Shown here: positions 9,225 to 17,071 of the stretch, one piece after another
Layout: each line of letters begins with the position of its first letter
How positions within the stretch are numbered: the stretch's first letter is position 1
Origin: Kaistia soli DSM 19436
GTDB lineage: Bacteria; Pseudomonadota; Alphaproteobacteria; Rhizobiales; Kaistiaceae
Direction of reading: 5' to 3'
Assembly (NCBI RefSeq): GCF_900129325.1
Contig: NZ_FQUP01000004.1
Location: forward strand, 496,001 to 560,000
DNA: 64,000 nt
Program-made: the position numbers and the translations under genes
The notes under the pieces: generated by a model
The model's input: only the letters and a program-made list of their open reading frames with translations
Told to the model about the DNA's origin: nothing
The model's database searches: none

Positions 9225-9605
9225 TCAGGCGGGAGGAGGTGCCCGTGCGACGAGAGGCGCGAGTTCCGAGCGAGCGGGGAGACGCCAGATTTCCGGCTGG
9301 CGCTTCGATAGCGCGATGACAACGCGGGACGACGGCGCTGGCGCTGCGACCGGCTGCGGCGTGAGGCCGCCCAGCATCGGGCAGCCCAGCGTGCAGCAAT
9401 CGACCAGGTGGGCGACGCCGCCGGCTGGTGCCGAGGCGTCGGAGCGATCCACAGCGGCGGTGCTGCAGAGGATCGCAAGCGGATCGGGCGAGGCAGCGCG
9501 CGCGCCAAGGGCGGCGCCGCTGATAAACGCCTGGACGGCTAGGAACAACGCGACCACGAAGGCCACGTCGACCGAATACCGCCTGCGTTCGAAAGCCCCG
9601 CTCAT
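9225..9605 (-). CDS. DUF2946-like small membrane/secreted protein
   Basis: A 126-residue protein with one N-terminal hydrophobic segment (about 13-36), a CSTAAVD stretch and a Cys-rich DCCTLGCPMLGG motif, then a Pro-rich tail. The length, single helix and paired cysteines fit DUF2946, a family found beside copper- and iron-uptake genes. It is transcribed toward the PepSY gene 179 bases downstream, suggesting a shared metal or haem theme. The function of DUF2946 is unknown. The assignment rests on the motif pattern only. Confidence 0.6.
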   Translation of the reverse strand: MSGAFERRRYSVDVAFVVALFLAVQAFISGAALGARAASPDPLAILCSTAAVDRSDASAPAGGVAHLVDCCTLGCPMLGGLTPQPVAAPAPSSRVVIALSKRQPEIWRLPARSELAPLVARAPPPA

Positions 9606-9671
9606 CCGCTGCCCCGGCTCACCCGCAGCCTTGATAGCATCGGTCGCATGCCGCGCCTACCTTGTGTCTCG

Positions 9672-10259
9672 CTACAAGCGCTCGATGCGCCGCCGGACCT
9701 TGTCGAGGTAGCGCGTTCGCTCGCCGGCACTGACGGTGTCCATGCGGTAGATCGCCATATAGGTGGTCCGGCACAGCGGATGACACAGAGGCCGAATGCC
9801 GCGCAGCAGCGTCCGCTTGCCCGGCTCGCCCACCCATTTCGACAGCCACCAGGTCGCGCCGCAACTCGTCACTGCCACGATCCTGCGGATATGCTGCATA
9901 TTGGGGCGGATGCCCTGCGTCTCCGTCGGCATGATGAACGCCACATGCGGCACCCAGACCCGGTCGAGCCAGCCCTTCAGGATGGCCGGCAATCCGTACC
10001 ACCAGGTCGGATAGACGAAGACCAGCATCTCGCACCACTTGATATGGGCGATCTGATCGGCAACCGGAATCTCGTTCACGCCGGTATCGTGATAGTGCCG
10101 ACGCTCGTCGGCGCTCATCACCGGGTCGAAGCCGATCGCATTGAGATCGACGAGGCGGACCTCGTGTCCGCCTCGCTCCAGCGCCGCGATCACCGTGTCG
10201 CGCAGTGCCGCGCCGAAGCTCTCGGGCACTGGATGGGCGTAGACGACCAATGCCCGCAT
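9672..10259 (-). CDS. NAD(P)H dehydrogenase (quinone), flavodoxin-like fold, copy 2
   Basis: The protein has 195 residues. The N terminus MRALVVYAHPVPESFGAAL and the later VYPTWWYGLPAILKGWLDRV are the FMN/FAD-binding signature of the flavodoxin_2 (MdaB/KefF/NQO1-like) family. These soluble enzymes reduce quinones or other electrophiles by two electrons using NAD(P)H. The start codon is one base past the stop of the upstream paralogue, so the two are translationally coupled. The real substrate is unknown. The position at the end of the deaminase/FAD-oxidase operon suggests a redox step in the same pathway. Confidence 0.9.
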   Translation of the reverse strand: MRALVVYAHPVPESFGAALRDTVIAALERGGHEVRLVDLNAIGFDPVMSADERRHYHDTGVNEIPVADQIAHIKWCEMLVFVYPTWWYGLPAILKGWLDRVWVPHVAFIMPTETQGIRPNMQHIRRIVAVTSCGATWWLSKWVGEPGKRTLLRGIRPLCHPLCRTTYMAIYRMDTVSAGERTRYLDKVRRRIERL

Positions 10260-10260
10260 G

Positions 10261-10842
10261 TCAGAACCGCTCCATTTCCGCCGCGACCTTGGCTAGGAAT
10301 GCCGATCGCGTGGCCTCGGTCGAGCGGTTCATGTCGTAATGGGCGAGATAGTCGACGGGCGCCAGCGGCTTGATCTGTGCCCGCAATACCCGCCTGACGA
10401 TCTTTCGCGGCGGATCGCCGACTCCGAGCGCCCGCCACCGCGCCCCGCCATACGTGACCACGGCCGTGAGCTTGGTGATGTGATGGAGATTGGGCTTCAC
10501 TTTGCCGTTCTCCATGCGGAACGAAACACCCGGCAGGAAGACGCGGTCGAAAAAACCCTTGAGAATCGCCGGCAGGCCGAAATTCCAGACAGGATGGACG
10601 AGGACCAGCGCCTCCGCCGCCAGAAGGCGTTGCACATAGGGCTCTACATTGGCCCGGTTGGCCGGAATGTCGTGATAGTGCAGCCGCTCCTCCCGCGACA
10701 GGACCGGATTGAAGCCTTCGGCATAGAGGTCGCAATCATCGACCTCATGGCCAGCCTTCCTCAGCGAGGCGACGACCGTCTTGTGCAGGGCCGCCTGGAA
10801 GCTTGTTTCGACGGGATGGGCAAAGACGACCAGAATTCGCAT
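10261..10842 (-). CDS. NAD(P)H dehydrogenase (quinone), flavodoxin-like fold, copy 1
   Basis: A 193-residue paralogue of the next gene with the same layout: MRILVVFAHPVETSFQAAL at the N terminus, HPVWNFGLPAILKGFFDRVF in the middle, and the shared EERLHYHDI segment. Tandem duplication followed by divergence is the simplest explanation. It lies 18 bases downstream of the FAD-oxidase stop, which suggests one transcript. Two different but related oxidoreductases could act on successive intermediates or form a heterodimer; neither is shown. Confidence 0.9.
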   Translation of the reverse strand: MRILVVFAHPVETSFQAALHKTVVASLRKAGHEVDDCDLYAEGFNPVLSREERLHYHDIPANRANVEPYVQRLLAAEALVLVHPVWNFGLPAILKGFFDRVFLPGVSFRMENGKVKPNLHHITKLTAVVTYGGARWRALGVGDPPRKIVRRVLRAQIKPLAPVDYLAHYDMNRSTEATRSAFLAKVAAEMERF

Positions 10843-10860
10843 GTCAGCGTCGCGCCTCAG

Positions 10861-12276
10861 TCACGAAGCGACCCTGAGGCCCGGAAAAAGATAGGTCTTC
10901 TGCGCCGCGAAATCGAAATCCGGGTCTTCAAAAGCGATCATCTTGCCGGGATTGAGCAGGCCCTTCGGATCGGCTTCATGCTTGAAGGCGAGCTGGATCG
11001 CGTCGGTCTGCTTCATGCCGCCCTCCTCCAGCGTGTAGCGATGCGGATTGAACACCGGACAGCCATTGTCCTCATGCAGCCGCACGATCTCGTCGAGCCG
11101 CGCCTCGGTGGTGAAGCGCAGCATCGGCAGGCCCATCGGGGTGATCTTGCCGTCGAATCGGACGAATTCGAGATGACCGGGGACTTCATCGCCGAGAAGC
11201 GCCGTCATGCGCGCGATCTTCTCGAGATGGTGCGGGGGCGCATACATCGTCTGCAGATAGGTGATCGCGGGATCGACCCGCAGCGCCCGCAGCGTCGTGT
11301 GGTTCCAAGCCAACTCGAAATTCGGCGGGATGCCCTTGAGATCGCTGGCCGTGTCCGAACGGAAGATCACGTCGCCCTTCTCGCGCTCCGTGAGTGCCAG
11401 GAACGCGTCGAGCGACTGCGGCGCGACCATCAGGATGGCGAGCGACTGGCCCATCTTGATGAATTTCTGATGCCGCAAGAAATAGGTCTCGGGCACCGGC
11501 GCCGCGACGGTGGCGATCTCTTTGAGGAGCAGCCCGTCGGAATTGCCGAGGAGATCGGCATAGCGAACGCTGTCCATATAGTCGTCGAAGCCGACGAGAA
11601 CGTCGACCCAGTCATAGGCCGCCGTCAGGGGCATCTCGACTTCGGTGATGATACCATTGGTGCCATAGGCATGCATCACCTTGTGCAGCTCCCAGCCGCT
11701 GAGATCGAGCACGCGTGGCGCAGCTTCCATCGTGACGACCCGCAGGCGGATGACATTGCCGAGATCGCGAAGGCCGCCCCAGCGGATCGAGCCGACACCG
11801 CCCGAACCGCCGGCGATGAAGCCGCCGATCGTCGCCGTATTGGCCGTCGAAGGATGCAGGCGCAGTTCCTGGCCGGAATGCGCCCGCGTCTCACGATCGA
11901 GCTGCGCCATGATGACGCCGGGCTCGGCGATGACGCGGCCGGGAAGGATCGCCTTGACCTTGTTCATCGCCGTGAGATTGAGGATCAGCCCGCCTGACAG
12001 CGGCATCGCCTGGCCGTAATTGCCGGTACCAGCGCCGCGCGGCGTGACAGGGACGTCATGCTTGAACGCCGCCGCAAGGATGCGGATCACCTCATCCTCG
12101 TCCTTCGGCGTCGCAACGAGATCGCCCGTCACATCGTCGAGCTGACGCTTCAGAACCGGAGAATACCAGAAGAAGTCCCGGCTCTTCTGCTTCACCAGTG
12201 CCGGATTGTCCTCGAGCTCGATGCCGTCGAGGTCGCGCTTCAGCGCGTCGAGATCAAAGGAGAAGGTGCGGGCCAC
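10861..12276 (-). CDS. FAD-binding oxidoreductase, GlcD/VAO type
   Basis: The protein has 471 residues. The FAD_binding_4 (PCMH) half has VTPRGAGTGNYGQAMPLSGG near residue 85 and an IGGFIAGGSGGVGSIRWGG glycine-rich loop near 150. The C-terminal FAD-oxidase half ends with FNPHRYTLEEGG and a DPKGLLNPGKM motif that closes the flavin site. GlcD-type enzymes oxidise 2-hydroxy acids or similar alcohols. No cysteine-rich GlcF partner is present. The start abuts the amidohydrolase stop with two bases between, so it is in the ABC/deaminase operon. The substrate is unknown, and the context points to a heterocycle-derived alcohol or acid. Confidence 0.88.
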   Translation of the reverse strand: MARTFSFDLDALKRDLDGIELEDNPALVKQKSRDFFWYSPVLKRQLDDVTGDLVATPKDEDEVIRILAAAFKHDVPVTPRGAGTGNYGQAMPLSGGLILNLTAMNKVKAILPGRVIAEPGVIMAQLDRETRAHSGQELRLHPSTANTATIGGFIAGGSGGVGSIRWGGLRDLGNVIRLRVVTMEAAPRVLDLSGWELHKVMHAYGTNGIITEVEMPLTAAYDWVDVLVGFDDYMDSVRYADLLGNSDGLLLKEIATVAAPVPETYFLRHQKFIKMGQSLAILMVAPQSLDAFLALTEREKGDVIFRSDTASDLKGIPPNFELAWNHTTLRALRVDPAITYLQTMYAPPHHLEKIARMTALLGDEVPGHLEFVRFDGKITPMGLPMLRFTTEARLDEIVRLHEDNGCPVFNPHRYTLEEGGMKQTDAIQLAFKHEADPKGLLNPGKMIAFEDPDFDFAAQKTYLFPGLRVAS

Positions 12277-12278
12277 GG

Positions 12279-13595
12279 TCAGCCTCCAAAGAGAGGGTCG
12301 AGTTCACGATAATCGGGCAGCGTGCGGTCGATCGCCTTTCCGCCGCGCAGCACGGTGCGGTCAGCCTGCGGCCGCGACAGGAATTCGGTCCAGGTCCGCG
12401 CTCGGAACAGCACGAGGTCGGCTGGTCCGCCGACGGCGATGCGACCGACATCGGAACGCCGCAGGATATCGGCCGGCGACGTCGTGACCACATGGGGCGC
12501 CTCGTCCAGCGGATGATCGAGCTGGAGGATGCGAACCGCCTCGCGCAGCACCTCGACGGCATCGAGGTCGCCATAGGCGTAGAACGGATCGCGGGTGTTG
12601 TCGGAAGCGACGGCCACCTTGATCCCGCGCGCCCGCATTTCATGCAGAAGCGTCACGCCCCGCCAGCGCGGCGTGCGGCCCGGGAAGCGATCCTGCAGAT
12701 ACATGTTGCACATCGGCAGCGAGACGATCGCGAGACCGGCCTCCGAAACGAGATCCATCGTCCGATCAGCTTCGCTCTCCTCCTGACGCGCCAGCGAGCA
12801 GCAATGACCGACGGTGACCTGGCCCTCGAACCCGATCCGCAGTGCCGCCTCGGCAATGGCTCGCAGCGAGCGGGCGTTCGGATCTGCGGTCTCGTCGACA
12901 TGCAGGTCGATATCGAGGCCGCGCTCAGATGCTTCAAAGAACAGCCTGTCGAGCGCAGCCGGCAACTCCGGGATCATGAAGGTGACGCCGCCGATGATGC
13001 CCTCCGCGGCAACGACCGTTTCGAAGAGCCGGGTCGCAAAGGCATCGTTCAGAAAATTGTTGATCGGCGTCAGCGCGACGCCTTGGAGATCCACTTTGCC
13101 GGCCCATGCCTCTCGCGCTTCCACGAAGGCCGGCCAGGACGCCGGAAACTGCGGCGGCACGGAATCGATGTGCGTCCGGATGAGGCGGGTGCCATGCGCA
13201 TAAGCGGATTTCAGGGAGAATTCCATGCGCGCGCGGACATCGGCCGTCGTCCAATGGGCATCGCGGTCCGCCTCGACAGCGGCAAGCGCGCCGGGGAAGG
13301 TACCGTCCGGATTGGCGTGGCGCGGCAGGATGTGGCCCTTGTCGAGATGCGTGTGCATGTCGACGAAGCAGGGCCAGACCTGCCCATGATCGAGATCAAA
13401 CGCCGGCAGGCCTTCAATGCTGCCCGCCCTCGCGATCGCAGCAACGCGCCCGTCGTCGATGACGAGATCGACGCGCGAGAGGCCTTCGCCGACATCGACG
13501 CCGCCGCCATTGCCGGCCAAGGTCGCGGCCGGCACGGTGGCATTGGAGAGCACATAGCGCCCGGCATCGGGCAGGTTGGCAAAGCCGAAGGTCAC
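12279..13595 (-). CDS. Amidohydrolase, cytosine deaminase-like
   Basis: A 438-residue metal-dependent hydrolase of the COG0402 superfamily. Metal ligands appear as HTHLDKGH near residue 80, DLHVDE near 230 and VGHCC near 255, and ASDNTRDPFYAYG near 330 mirrors the Asp motif of CodA. CodA deaminates cytosine and isocytosine; relatives act on hydroxypyrimidines, pterins and creatinine, so the substrate is open. It starts one base after the permease stop, so it belongs to the importer operon and probably acts on the imported compound in the cytoplasm. Confidence 0.85.
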   Translation of the reverse strand: MTFGFANLPDAGRYVLSNATVPAATLAGNGGGVDVGEGLSRVDLVIDDGRVAAIARAGSIEGLPAFDLDHGQVWPCFVDMHTHLDKGHILPRHANPDGTFPGALAAVEADRDAHWTTADVRARMEFSLKSAYAHGTRLIRTHIDSVPPQFPASWPAFVEAREAWAGKVDLQGVALTPINNFLNDAFATRLFETVVAAEGIIGGVTFMIPELPAALDRLFFEASERGLDIDLHVDETADPNARSLRAIAEAALRIGFEGQVTVGHCCSLARQEESEADRTMDLVSEAGLAIVSLPMCNMYLQDRFPGRTPRWRGVTLLHEMRARGIKVAVASDNTRDPFYAYGDLDAVEVLREAVRILQLDHPLDEAPHVVTTSPADILRRSDVGRIAVGGPADLVLFRARTWTEFLSRPQADRTVLRGGKAIDRTLPDYRELDPLFGG

Positions 13596-13596
13596 G

Positions 13597-14457
13597 TCAA
13601 TTCTCCCTGCGGATGGCGCTTTCGTGCCAGCGCCGCAGCAGCAGATGCGAAAGAAGGCTCGTCGCCCCGAAGATCGCGACGCCGGTGGCGCAGAGAAGGA
13701 TCAGGGCCGCGAACAGGCGGGGGATGTTGAGGCGGTATTGCGATTCGAGCAGGCGGAAGGCGAGACCGGAGCCGGCACCGGCCGAGCCGGCAGCGAATTC
13801 GGCAACGACCGCCGCGATCAAAGCGAGGCCGCCAGCAATCCGGAGGCCGGTCAGGAAGTAAGGCAGGGCAGCCGGAAGCTTCAGGAGAAACAGCGTCTGC
13901 CAGCGAGAGGCGCCATAGAGCTCATAGAGATTGAGCAGGTTGTGATCCGTACTCTTGAGGCCCTGGGTGGTGTTGGAAAGGACAGGGAAGAAGGCGACGA
14001 TCCACGCGCAGATCAGCAGCGCTTGCTGCGTCGTCGAGGTGTAGATCAGGATCAGCGGTGCGATGGCGATGATCGGCGTCACCTGCAGGATCACCATATA
14101 AGGCGACAGCGCGATCTCGACCCAGCGCGATGAGGCGAACAGGATCGCTATGAGGACGCCGCCGACCAGCGCGATGAGCAGGGCCTCAAACGTGATGGTC
14201 AACGTCACGAGAAGCGCCGGCCCGAGCACGCCCCAATCCCTGACCATCGCCTGTGCGACGAGATCGGGCCCCGGCAATATATAATGCGGCACGTTGTAGG
14301 CCTTGACGTACCAAGCCCACAACGCGATCAGCCCGCCGAGCATCACAAGCGGTATGACGACCCTCAAAATACGTTCATGAGCAGGCGGCCCGCCGTCTGC
14401 CTGCGGCTGGGTGTCGTGGGCATCGCCTGCCGCAAGGCCCTGCTGCAGCTCGGTCAT
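13597..14457 (-). CDS. ABC transporter permease (NMT1/SsuC/TauC class)
   Basis: A 286-residue BPD_transp_1 permease with about six TM helices. The EAA-type cytoplasmic loop reads LYELYGASRWQTLFLLKLPAALPYFLTGLRIA in the stretch around residues 180-211. It overlaps the upstream ATPase gene by four bases (ATGA), indicating translational coupling. This class imports small organic molecules such as sulfonates, thiamin-precursor pyrimidines, riboflavin and nucleobases. A soluble N-terminal extension of about 30 residues precedes the first helix. Confidence 0.92.
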   Translation of the reverse strand: MTELQQGLAAGDAHDTQPQADGGPPAHERILRVVIPLVMLGGLIALWAWYVKAYNVPHYILPGPDLVAQAMVRDWGVLGPALLVTLTITFEALLIALVGGVLIAILFASSRWVEIALSPYMVILQVTPIIAIAPLILIYTSTTQQALLICAWIVAFFPVLSNTTQGLKSTDHNLLNLYELYGASRWQTLFLLKLPAALPYFLTGLRIAGGLALIAAVVAEFAAGSAGAGSGLAFRLLESQYRLNIPRLFAALILLCATGVAIFGATSLLSHLLLRRWHESAIRREN

Positions 14458-15281
14458 AGATGATCATTGGCGCCGAGCGCCGAATGGAGGGATTGCGAGG
14501 TCCGGCGCGTCAGCTCGCTGTATTCGGGCGAGGTCCGGAAGGCGAGATCGCGCGGCGACGGCGCCGCCACGGCGATCTCGTCGATGACACGGCCAGGGCG
14601 CGGCGCCATGACGACGATCCGCGTCGAAAGATAGACGGATTCGAACACGGAATGCGTCACGAACACGACGGTCCAGCCAAACTGTGCCCAAAGCCGCAGC
14701 AGATCGTCATTCAGCTTCTGTCGCGTGATCTCGTCGAGCGCCGCGAACGGCTCGTCCATCAGCAGCACGCGCGGCCGCGTCACCAGCGCGCGGGCGATCG
14801 ACACGCGCATCTTCATGCCGCCAGACAACTCGCGCGGATAGGCGTCGGCGAAGCTCGCGAGGCCCACCATGTCGAGCGCCTCCATGACCCGCGCCCGCGC
14901 CGCCTGCTTGGAGATACCGGCGAGGCGGAGCGGCAGCCAGACATTCTTGAATACGGTCGCCCAGGGCATCAGCGTCGGCTCCTGGAACACGAAGCCGATG
15001 GCGCGCTCGACCTTGCCGGTGGCGTCATGCGCCATCGTCGGCCATTCAACGCGGCCCGTCGTCGCCTCACCGAGGCCGGCGATGATCCTCAGCGCCGTCG
15101 ACTTGCCGCAGCCCGAAGGGCCGAGAAGGCTGACGAACTCGCCTTCGCCGATCGTGAGCGTCATGTCCTTCAACGCGACTGTTCCGTTCGAGAACGTCTT
15201 CGAGACGTGCTCGAGTTGCACGATCGGCCGACCGGGCACCAGTTGCGGCGCCATACTGATTGCTGAGGACACGGGCATCAT
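14454..15281 (-). CDS. ABC transporter ATP-binding protein (SsuB/TauB/ThiY-system class)
   Basis: The protein has 275 residues. Walker A is GPSGCGKST near residue 55, the signature is LSGGMKMRVSIARAL near 148, Walker B is RVLLMDEPFAALD near 170, and the H-loop is FVTHSVFES. It energises the permease encoded just downstream. The start is uncertain: two adjacent ATGs at 15281/15278 lack a clear Shine-Dalgarno, and another in-frame ATG lies at about 15254. A stable hairpin separates it from the binding-protein gene. Confidence 0.93.
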   Translation of the reverse strand: MMPVSSAISMAPQLVPGRPIVQLEHVSKTFSNGTVALKDMTLTIGEGEFVSLLGPSGCGKSTALRIIAGLGEATTGRVEWPTMAHDATGKVERAIGFVFQEPTLMPWATVFKNVWLPLRLAGISKQAARARVMEALDMVGLASFADAYPRELSGGMKMRVSIARALVTRPRVLLMDEPFAALDEITRQKLNDDLLRLWAQFGWTVVFVTHSVFESVYLSTRIVVMAPRPGRVIDEIAVAAPSPRDLAFRTSPEYSELTRRTSQSLHSALGANDHL

Positions 15282-15300
15282 CGCTGGGGGAGCATGGAAA

Positions 15301-15330
15301 AGGCAGCCGGCGCGCGAGAGCCGGCTGCCT
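15301..15330 (-). terminator. Stem-loop between binding-protein and ATPase genes
   Basis: AGGCAGCCGG and CCGGCTGCCT form a perfect 10-bp stem around a 10-base loop. On the minus strand it is followed by TTTTCC. Such intra-operon hairpins act as partial terminators or 3' mRNA stabilisers that raise binding-protein levels above the membrane subunits. The structure is seen; the effect is inferred. Confidence 0.6.
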
Positions 15331-15343
15331 GAGCGAAAACGGC

Positions 15344-16357
15344 TTACTTCTTGAGATCCTTGCCGACGCCCTTGCAGACGAACTGGGTGTCGTAGGATTT
15401 GGAGATATCGAGATCGGCCTTCACGACGCCCGCCTTCACCATCTTGTCGTAGAACGACTTAATGTGGTCGCCGGTCATGCAACCGATGCCCTTTTCGAGC
15501 GTATCGCCGGAATCGACGATGCCATATTCCTTCATCGTCTTGATCGAGAAGGCGATCTGGTCGTCGGTCATCTCGGGATTGTCGGCCTTGATCAGGTCAT
15601 TGGCGGCCTTGTTGTCACCGTAGAGGTAGTTGTACCAGCCGACGATCGATGCTTCGACGAAGCGCTTCACCACATCGGGATTGGTAGCCAGATAGTCCTG
15701 CGTCGTCTCGATAAGCGTCGAATAGGTATCGAAACCGCTGTCGGCCAGAAGGAACAGCTTCGGCTTGAAGCCGCCCTGGCGTTCGATCTCGAACGGCTCC
15801 GAGGTGATATAACCCTGCTGCGCCGAGTTCTTGTCGGCGAGGAACGGTGCCGGATTGAAGGTATAGGGCTTGTACTGCTCATCCTTGAAGCCCGGATAGG
15901 CGGACTTCATCCATTGGAAGAAGGATGAAAATCCATCCTTCCCCATGAAGATGGTCGGCAGCTTGGCGAGATCGTCGAACTTCTCGATGCCCGTGTCAGG
16001 ATGCGCGATGAGGACCTGCGGCTCCTTCTGGAAGATCGCCGCGACCTCGACCAGCGGCACGCCCTGCTCGACCGACGAGAACGGCTCCAGAAGGTTGCCC
16101 GCCATGTAGAAATTGGCCTTGCCGGCAAGGAGGAGAGCCCGGTTCGCAGCCTGCGGCCCACCCTGCAGGATCTTCACCTTCAGGCCGTACTTCTCGTAAG
16201 TGCCGTCCGCGACCGCCTGATAGAAGCCGCCATGCTCGGCCTGGGCCAGCCAGTTGGTACCGAAGCTCACCTCGTCGAGCGCAAGAGCCTGGCCCGCAGC
16301 GACAAACGCCGCGATGCCGGCCAACGCGCCTGCGATGCCGTTCTTGAACGATCTCAT
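15344..16357 (-). CDS. ABC transporter substrate-binding protein, NMT1/THI5-like
   Basis: A 337-residue protein that starts at the ATG at 16357 behind GGGAG; longer in-frame readings extend into low-quality sequence. The signal peptide covers about residues 1-27 (IAGALAGIAAFVAAGQALA). The mature start VSFGTNWLAQAEHGGFYQA is the NMT1/THI5-like opening that binds pyrimidines and related rings. It captures the substrate in the periplasm for the downstream permease and ATPase. Family members bind hydroxymethylpyrimidine, riboflavin, nucleobases or sulfonates, so the exact ligand is open. The deaminase in the same operon favours an aminated heterocycle. Confidence 0.9.
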   Translation of the reverse strand: MRSFKNGIAGALAGIAAFVAAGQALALDEVSFGTNWLAQAEHGGFYQAVADGTYEKYGLKVKILQGGPQAANRALLLAGKANFYMAGNLLEPFSSVEQGVPLVEVAAIFQKEPQVLIAHPDTGIEKFDDLAKLPTIFMGKDGFSSFFQWMKSAYPGFKDEQYKPYTFNPAPFLADKNSAQQGYITSEPFEIERQGGFKPKLFLLADSGFDTYSTLIETTQDYLATNPDVVKRFVEASIVGWYNYLYGDNKAANDLIKADNPEMTDDQIAFSIKTMKEYGIVDSGDTLEKGIGCMTGDHIKSFYDKMVKAGVVKADLDISKSYDTQFVCKGVGKDLKK

Positions 16358-16681
16358 GCTCCCAGCCTTCCTTTTCCCCTCGGCGTCCACGGGCGCCGCC
16401 AAGCTCACCGACCGTGCCCCGGGAACCATCGAAGATCCAAGTCGCGGCCGGCGCAATGCCATGACGTCGCAAGAGCCATGCCACCAAGATCGCCGGCCCG
16501 TCGCCTCTGCCTCTCCGAAAGCCCGATTGGCCAATCCTAGGACAGGATTGTTGCACAGCATAGCGGCATATCATCGACCCACTACTGCCGAGCGACAGCT
16601 CTGCCCAATCGCTGTGCGAAAAGTCGCTTGCGAGCCGCGGAGGCCGGACGCAAGGTTGTCCCATCGCGAGAGGAGCCCCCC
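16358..16681. promoter_or_regulatory. Divergent promoter region of the NMT1 importer operon and ridA
   Basis: This 324-base gap holds no convincing gene. The clearest element is a perfect interrupted palindrome, CAATCCT-AGGAC-AGGATTG (16532-16550). A TATGCT-like -10 for the minus strand lies close by in the AGCATAGCGGCATAT stretch. The palindrome is a candidate operator for a LysR or GntR-type regulator. No riboswitch consensus (TPP, purine, preQ1) is recognisable by eye. Confidence 0.45.
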
Positions 16682-17071
16682 TTGAACACGCCCCTGACCC
16701 CGGCCTCGGTCCGCCCACCCTTCGGCCGTTATCACCACGGCGTCGCCACGCCTGCCGGCAGTCGCTTCATCTTCACGTCCGGCCAGCTCGGCGTTCGCGC
16801 CGATGACAGTGTTCCGGAAACGATCGAGGAGCAGGCCGAGGTTTGCTTCGAAGCGATCCGGGCGATCCTCGCCGAGGGCGGCATGAGCCTCGCCGATATC
16901 GTCCGCCTCTCGGCTTTCGTAACCAAGCGCGAGGACATGCGCCGCTACATGAGCGTGCGCGACCGCTATGTGAGCGATCCGCCGCCGGCCTCGACGCTGT
17001 TCATCGTCTCGGGCTTCACGCGCCCGGAATTCCTCGTCGAGATCGAGGCGGTGGCGGCGCGGGCGGACTGA
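16682..17071 (+). CDS. RidA family (Rid/YjgF/UK114) protein
   Basis: A 129-residue protein that starts at TTG 16682 behind GAGAGGAG. FTSGQLGV, the EEQAEVCFEAIRAIL helix and the C-terminal FLVEIEAVA are family marks. The substrate-binding Arg position of true RidA is less clear here. RidA proteins hydrolyse reactive enamine/imine intermediates, and RutC-like relatives act in pyrimidine breakdown. It is divergent from the importer/deaminase operon, which fits a clean-up role for an unstable deamination product. Its 3' end overlaps the convergent LysR gene by 56 bases. Confidence 0.85.
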   Translation: MNTPLTPASVRPPFGRYHHGVATPAGSRFIFTSGQLGVRADDSVPETIEEQAEVCFEAIRAILAEGGMSLADIVRLSAFVTKREDMRRYMSVRDRYVSDPPPASTLFIVSGFTRPEFLVEIEAVAARAD

